Shown: in pieces, positions 60,240 through 64,000 of the stretch
Layout: each line of letters starts with the position of its first letter
How positions within the stretch are numbered: the first letter of the stretch is position 1
Position numbers and translations under genes: made by a program
The notes under the pieces: generated by a model
What the model was told of the DNA's origin: nothing
Seen by the model: the letters and a program-made list of their open reading frames with translations, nothing else
Database searches by the model: none
DNA from: Egibacteraceae bacterium
GTDB lineage: Bacteria > Actinomycetota > Nitriliruptoria > Euzebyales > Egibacteraceae
Assembly (NCBI GenBank): GCA_030446745.1
Contig: JAUJMS010000007.1
Location: 68,108 to 132,107, forward strand
Direction of reading: 5' to 3'
DNA length: 64,000 bases

Positions 60240-62453
60240 GTGGCGCCGCAGCGTATGCCGGTGCGACGCCCGGCACCACCGTCGGACGAGGGGGAGGCCA
60301 TGGCGGGCCAGGAGCAGGCGGCGGTCGGCTCGCTCGTCGGCGATGGCGCGGCGGGACTCGGTGGCTCGGCGTACCGCGACCTGCTGCGCAACCGCAACTC
60401 GCGCCACTACTTCGGGGCGGCGCTGGTCTCCAGCCTCGGCGACTGGACCGGCTTCGTCGCGCTGCAGGCGCTGGTGTCGCTGCTGTACGCAGGCAACCCC
60501 CGCTTCGCGCTGTTCAGCCTCGGCGGGATCATGATGGCGCGGCTGCTGCCGAGCCTGATCATCGGCCCGGTGTCGGGCGTGCTCGCCGACCGCTACGACC
60601 GCAAGCGGCTCATGGTCGCCACCGACCTCGTGCGCGGGACGCTGTTCGTGTTCGTCGCCTTCTCGCGCAACCTGACGACGCTGTTCTTGCTGACGTTCGC
60701 TGTCGAGTGCCTTGCGCTGCTGTTCCTGGCCGCCAAAGACGCGACGCTGCCGACGATCGTCGACAAGCGCCACCTCACGCAGGCCAACCAGCTCAACCTG
60801 CTGCTCGCCTACGGCACGCTGCCCGCCGGCGCGCTGCTCGCCACCGCGATCACCACCGCGCTGGTCGCCGCGGGCGTCGCCGGTCGCACCGCCACGGTCG
60901 TCGTGCTGCTCGTCGACGCCGCGACCTTCTTCGTCGGGGCGGCGCTGATCTCACGGCTGCGCCTGCCGGCGCACGGCCGCCGGCGCGACAGCCAGGAGGA
61001 GTCCACCGGCGTCGTCGACGAGCTCCGCGAGGGCGTGCGGTTCATCCGCGGCCTGCCGCTCGTGCGGGCGCTGATCATCGGCGTCGTCGGGGTCTTCTTC
61101 GGCGCCGGCGTCGTGGTGTCGGTCGGCCCGGAGTTCGTCCGCTCGTCGCTTGACCGCCCCGCGACGGACTGGCCGCGGCTGATGACCGCCGTCGGCGCCG
61201 GCCTGGTCGCGGGGATCCTCGCGGTGCCGAGCGCCACCCGGCGGGTGCCGAAGGAGCGGCTGTTCCCGATCTGTCTTGCCGCCACGGGTGCGATCGGCGC
61301 GGTCATGGCGTTTCTGCCCAACTTCCCGCTCGCCCTCGGCTTCGGGTTTCTGCTCGGTGCGGCCGCGGGGCTGAGCTTCGTTCAGGGCTACACGCTGCTG
61401 CACGAGTGCACCGACGACGAGACCCGGGGGCGGACCTTCGCCGCCTTCTACACCGCGACGCGCATCGCGCTGTTCAGCGCGCTCGGGCTCGCCCCGTTCC
61501 TGGCCGGCGCGATCAGCGGCTCGCTGGTGCTCAACGGGCGCCTGCTGCGGCTGTCGGGGGTGCGGATCACGATCTTCGCCGGCGGCCTCGTGGCGCTGTA
61601 TGCGGCGCTCAAGGCGTTGCGCGGCATGTATCGCGCGCTCGGGGAGGACGCCGACCGGCCGATGCGCATCCCCGGGGCTCCGGCGATGCCTGCGCGCACC
61701 GGCGGGGTGTTCGTCGCGTTCGAGGGGGTCGAGGGCGCGGGCAAGTCGACGCAGGTCGCGGCGCTCGTCGCGACGTTGGAGGCGGAGGGCCGTCAGGTGC
61801 TCGTCACCCGCGAGCCGGGCGGGCCGCCGGTCGCCGAGCGCATCCGCGACGTGCTGCTCGACCCCAACGCCGCCGGGATGGACCCGCGCACGGAGACGTT
61901 GCTGTACGCCGCCGCCCGTGCCGAGCATGTGCCCAAGATCGGCGCGCCGGCGCTGGAGGCCGACAAGATCGTCGTGTGCGACCGGTTCATCGACAGCTCG
62001 CTGGCCTACCAGGGCTTCGCGCGCGAGCTCGGCGACGCTGACGTCTACGAGGTCAACCGCTGGGCCGTCGGCGGGGTGCTGCCCGACGTCGTCGTGCTGC
62101 TCGACCTCGCACCCGACGAGGGGCTGCGCCGGGTCCGCGCGCGCAGCGACCGGCGGGCGCGTGCGGAACGGGCCCGGCCCGGGCCGCGCCCCGTGCGCCT
62201 CGGCGACGACTGGCGTGGCCAGGCCGCGCCCGACCGCCTGGAGTCGGAGGACCTCGAGTTCCACGAGCGCGTCGCGCGCGGCTACCGCGAGCTGGCCAAG
62301 CGCGACCGCGGTCGCTTCGTCGTCGTCAGCGCCGACGCCGACGCCGGCACGGTCGCGCGGTCGGTGCGCACCGCCCTGCACCCGTGGATCCCCCTGCCGC
62401 CGGCGACCAGGGCGACCGGCGCGCGCGCCGCGAGCGAGCACGAGACGGGGTGA
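60240..62453 (+). CDS. Bifunctional MFS transporter / thymidylate kinase fusion
   Basis: N-terminal MFS (GPVSGVLADRYDRKRLMVATDLVRG) followed in frame by VFVAFEGVEGAGKSTQVAALVATLEAEGRQVLVTREPGG…IVVCDRFIDSSLAYQGFARELG; likely start at 60301. Confidence 0.92.
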   Translation: MAPQRMPVRRPAPPSDEGEAMAGQEQAAVGSLVGDGAAGLGGSAYRDLLRNRNSRHYFGAALVSSLGDWTGFVALQALVSLLYAGNPRFALFSLGGIMMARLLPSLIIGPVSGVLADRYDRKRLMVATDLVRGTLFVFVAFSRNLTTLFLLTFAVECLALLFLAAKDATLPTIVDKRHLTQANQLNLLLAYGTLPAGALLATAITTALVAAGVAGRTATVVVLLVDAATFFVGAALISRLRLPAHGRRRDSQEESTGVVDELREGVRFIRGLPLVRALIIGVVGVFFGAGVVVSVGPEFVRSSLDRPATDWPRLMTAVGAGLVAGILAVPSATRRVPKERLFPICLAATGAIGAVMAFLPNFPLALGFGFLLGAAAGLSFVQGYTLLHECTDDETRGRTFAAFYTATRIALFSALGLAPFLAGAISGSLVLNGRLLRLSGVRITIFAGGLVALYAALKALRGMYRALGEDADRPMRIPGAPAMPARTGGVFVAFEGVEGAGKSTQVAALVATLEAEGRQVLVTREPGGPPVAERIRDVLLDPNAAGMDPRTETLLYAAARAEHVPKIGAPALEADKIVVCDRFIDSSLAYQGFARELGDADVYEVNRWAVGGVLPDVVVLLDLAPDEGLRRVRARSDRRARAERARPGPRPVRLGDDWRGQAAPDRLESEDLEFHERVARGYRELAKRDRGRFVVVSADADAGTVARSVRTALHPWIPLPPATRATGARAASEHETG

Positions 62454-63585
62454 CGGCGGCACACGTCTGGGACGTGCCGGGGCAGGAGCGCGCCGTGGCG
62501 GTGCTGCGCGGCGCCGCCGAACGCGGCGAGGTCGGTCACGCGTGGGCCTTCGTCGGCCCGGCCGGCGTCGGTCAGCAGGCGGCGGCGCGTTGGCTGGCCG
62601 CCACCTTGAACTGCCCCCGGCCCGATCCGCCGTGCGGCGCCTGCGACGTGTGTGCCCGCTGCCTTCGCGGCACGCACCCGGCCCTCGCCGAGTTCGTGCC
62701 GACCGGGGCGTTCCACCGTGTCGACGACGTGCGCGACACCTGGCTGCGCGCGTCGTCGCGGTCGCTGGTCGAGGGCCGCGTCAAAGTGCTGCGCGTCGTC
62801 GACGCCGACCGGCTGAACGAGGCTGCCGCGAACGCCTTCCTCAAGGCGCTCGAGGAGCCGCCGCCCGCGACGGTGTGGATCCTCGACGTCGCCGATCCCG
62901 ACGAGCTGCCCGACACGATCCTGTCCCGCTGCCGCGCGCTGCGCTTTCCGCCGTGGCCGCTGCCGGTGCTCGAGCGCGAGGCGGAGCGCCTGGGGATCGT
63001 CGACCCGGCCGAGCGAGCGCTGGCGGCGCGCGCCGCGCTGGGGTCGCCGCTGACGCTGCGGCGGCTGGCCGCCCCGGGCGGTCTGGACGACCTGCGGGCG
63101 CACCGCGCGCTGCCGCGCCGCCTGCGCGAGGAGGTCAGGCCGTCGCGCTCACCGCGACGCGGGCGCTCGACGACGAGGTGAAGCGCCGGACCGCGGTGCT
63201 CAAGGCCGAGGGCCGTGACGAGCTGGCCGCGCTCGCCGAGCGCTGCGGCGGCGAACCGCCCCGCGGCGCGGTGAAGCAGCTCGAGGACCGCTGGGCGCGG
63301 CGCGAGCGCGAGACGCGCGTCGCGACGCTGCAGGCGGCGCTGGACGACCTCGTCGCCTGGTACCGCGACGTGCTGCTCGTCGGCGCGGGCGGGGCGCCGG
63401 CGGCGGCGGTCAACGTCGACGCGGCCGACGCACTGCGCGCCGACGCCGCGGCGTTGGGGCCGCGGCGCGCGTTGCGCGCCGTCGACCTTGTCCTCGCCGC
63501 GCGCGAGGACCTGGAGCGCAACGTGGCGCACGGCCTCGCCCTGGAGTCGCTGTTCCTGCAGCTGTCCGCGCTGACGCTGACCTAA
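62450..63585 (+). CDS. holB: DNA polymerase III delta' subunit (apparent frameshift near 63135)
   Basis: VWDVPGQERAVAVLRGAAERGEVGHAWAFVGPAGVGQQAAARWLAATLNCP…CGACDVCARCLRGTHPAL…EAAANAFLKALEEPPPATVWILDVADPDELPDTILSRCRALRF; C-terminal part continues in -1 frame (AVALTATRALDDEVKRRTAVLKAEGR…). Confidence 0.85.
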
Positions 63586-63602
63586 CACGCCGCCCGCATG
63601 CG

Positions 63603-63631
63603 CGCTTATTGCGATAGAGTTGCAATAAGCG
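63603..63631. promoter_or_regulatory. AT-rich palindromic operator CGCTTATTGC-gatagagtt-GCAATAAGCG (Nur-box-like TTGCGA-N5-TTGCAA) upstream of cbiM
   Basis: 10-bp perfect arms, immediately upstream of a Co/Ni transporter gene, markedly AT-rich against the local GC content. Confidence 0.65.
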
Positions 63632-63651
63632 AGCACTTGCGAGGCAACGGC

Positions 63652-64000
63652 ATGCACATCCCCGACGGCTTTCTGTCCCTGCCGACCGCCGCGGCCACCG
63701 GGGCGGTGTCCGCGAGGGCGTCGCCTACGCCCTGCGCGACGCCCGCCGCCGGCTCGACGAGCGGCAGGTGCCGCTGGTCGGGCTCACCGCCGCGTTCGTG
63801 TTCGCCGTGCAGATGGTGAACTTCCCCGTCGCGCCGGGCGTCAGCGGCCACCTGCTCGGCGGGGCGCTCGCCGCCGTGCTGCTCGGCCCGTGGCTCGGTC
63901 TGCTCGTGCTGACGACCGTGTTGCTCGTGCAGGGCGTGTTCTTCGGTGACGGCGGCATCACCGCGCTCGGGGCGAACGTCACGCTCATGGGGCTCGTCGG
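63652..64000 (+). CDS. cbiM: CbiM-type energy-coupling Co/Ni transporter component (frameshift near 63714; runs off window)
   Basis: MHIPDGFLSLPTAAATGAVSA then -1 frame GVAYALRDARRRLDERQVPLVGLTAAFVFAVQMVNFPVAPGVSGHLLGGALAAVLLGPWLGLLVLTTVLLVQGVFFGDGGITALGANVTLMGLVG. Confidence 0.85.

Noticed and set aside
60240-62453. MFS–thymidylate kinase fusion as a novel architecture
   Set aside because: This bifunctional arrangement next to topA/holB is already known in actinobacteria (e.g. Streptomyces), so it is annotated but not claimed as new.

Overview
This is a ~64 kb window of a very high-GC actinobacterial chromosome. Evidence for the lineage includes the fused Kgd 2-oxoglutarate enzyme, Bpa proteasome activator, Rv2466c-like DsbA, DUF4244-type Tad pilin locus and class E sortase. 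Coding density is high and most genes are housekeeping or envelope genes. From HAD phosphatase through tad locus, DUF1998 helicase and topA to holB, the gene order resembles M. tuberculosis Rv3661-Rv3644c.

The strongest observation is a selenium-decoding pair. A TlpA/MPT53(DsbE)-like thioredoxin lipoprotein gene (656..1219) has an in-frame TGA exactly at the first redox cysteine (FWAPW-U-PSC). A compact SECIS-like hairpin follows the TGA. The same window contains a tRNA-Sec gene (UCA anticodon, long variable arm, G73) at 34816..34908 on the minus strand. The six-frame caller splits this selenoprotein into two ORFs.

Other points of interest:
- a candidate D-to-L amino-acid conversion set: NSAR/OSBS enolase, COG3375-like GNAT and M20 deacylase
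- a Nur-box-like operator upstream of cbiM
- a MerR-type 19-bp-spacer promoter
- a small ORF translationally coupled to a DtxR regulator and upstream of hppA
- a lower-GC accessory patch (about 31.0-36.3 kb) around tRNA-Sec
- about ten apparent single-base frameshifts in otherwise conserved genes, which look more like consensus indels than biology and limit several gene models.

No CRISPR array, rRNA, transposase or integrase was recognised.
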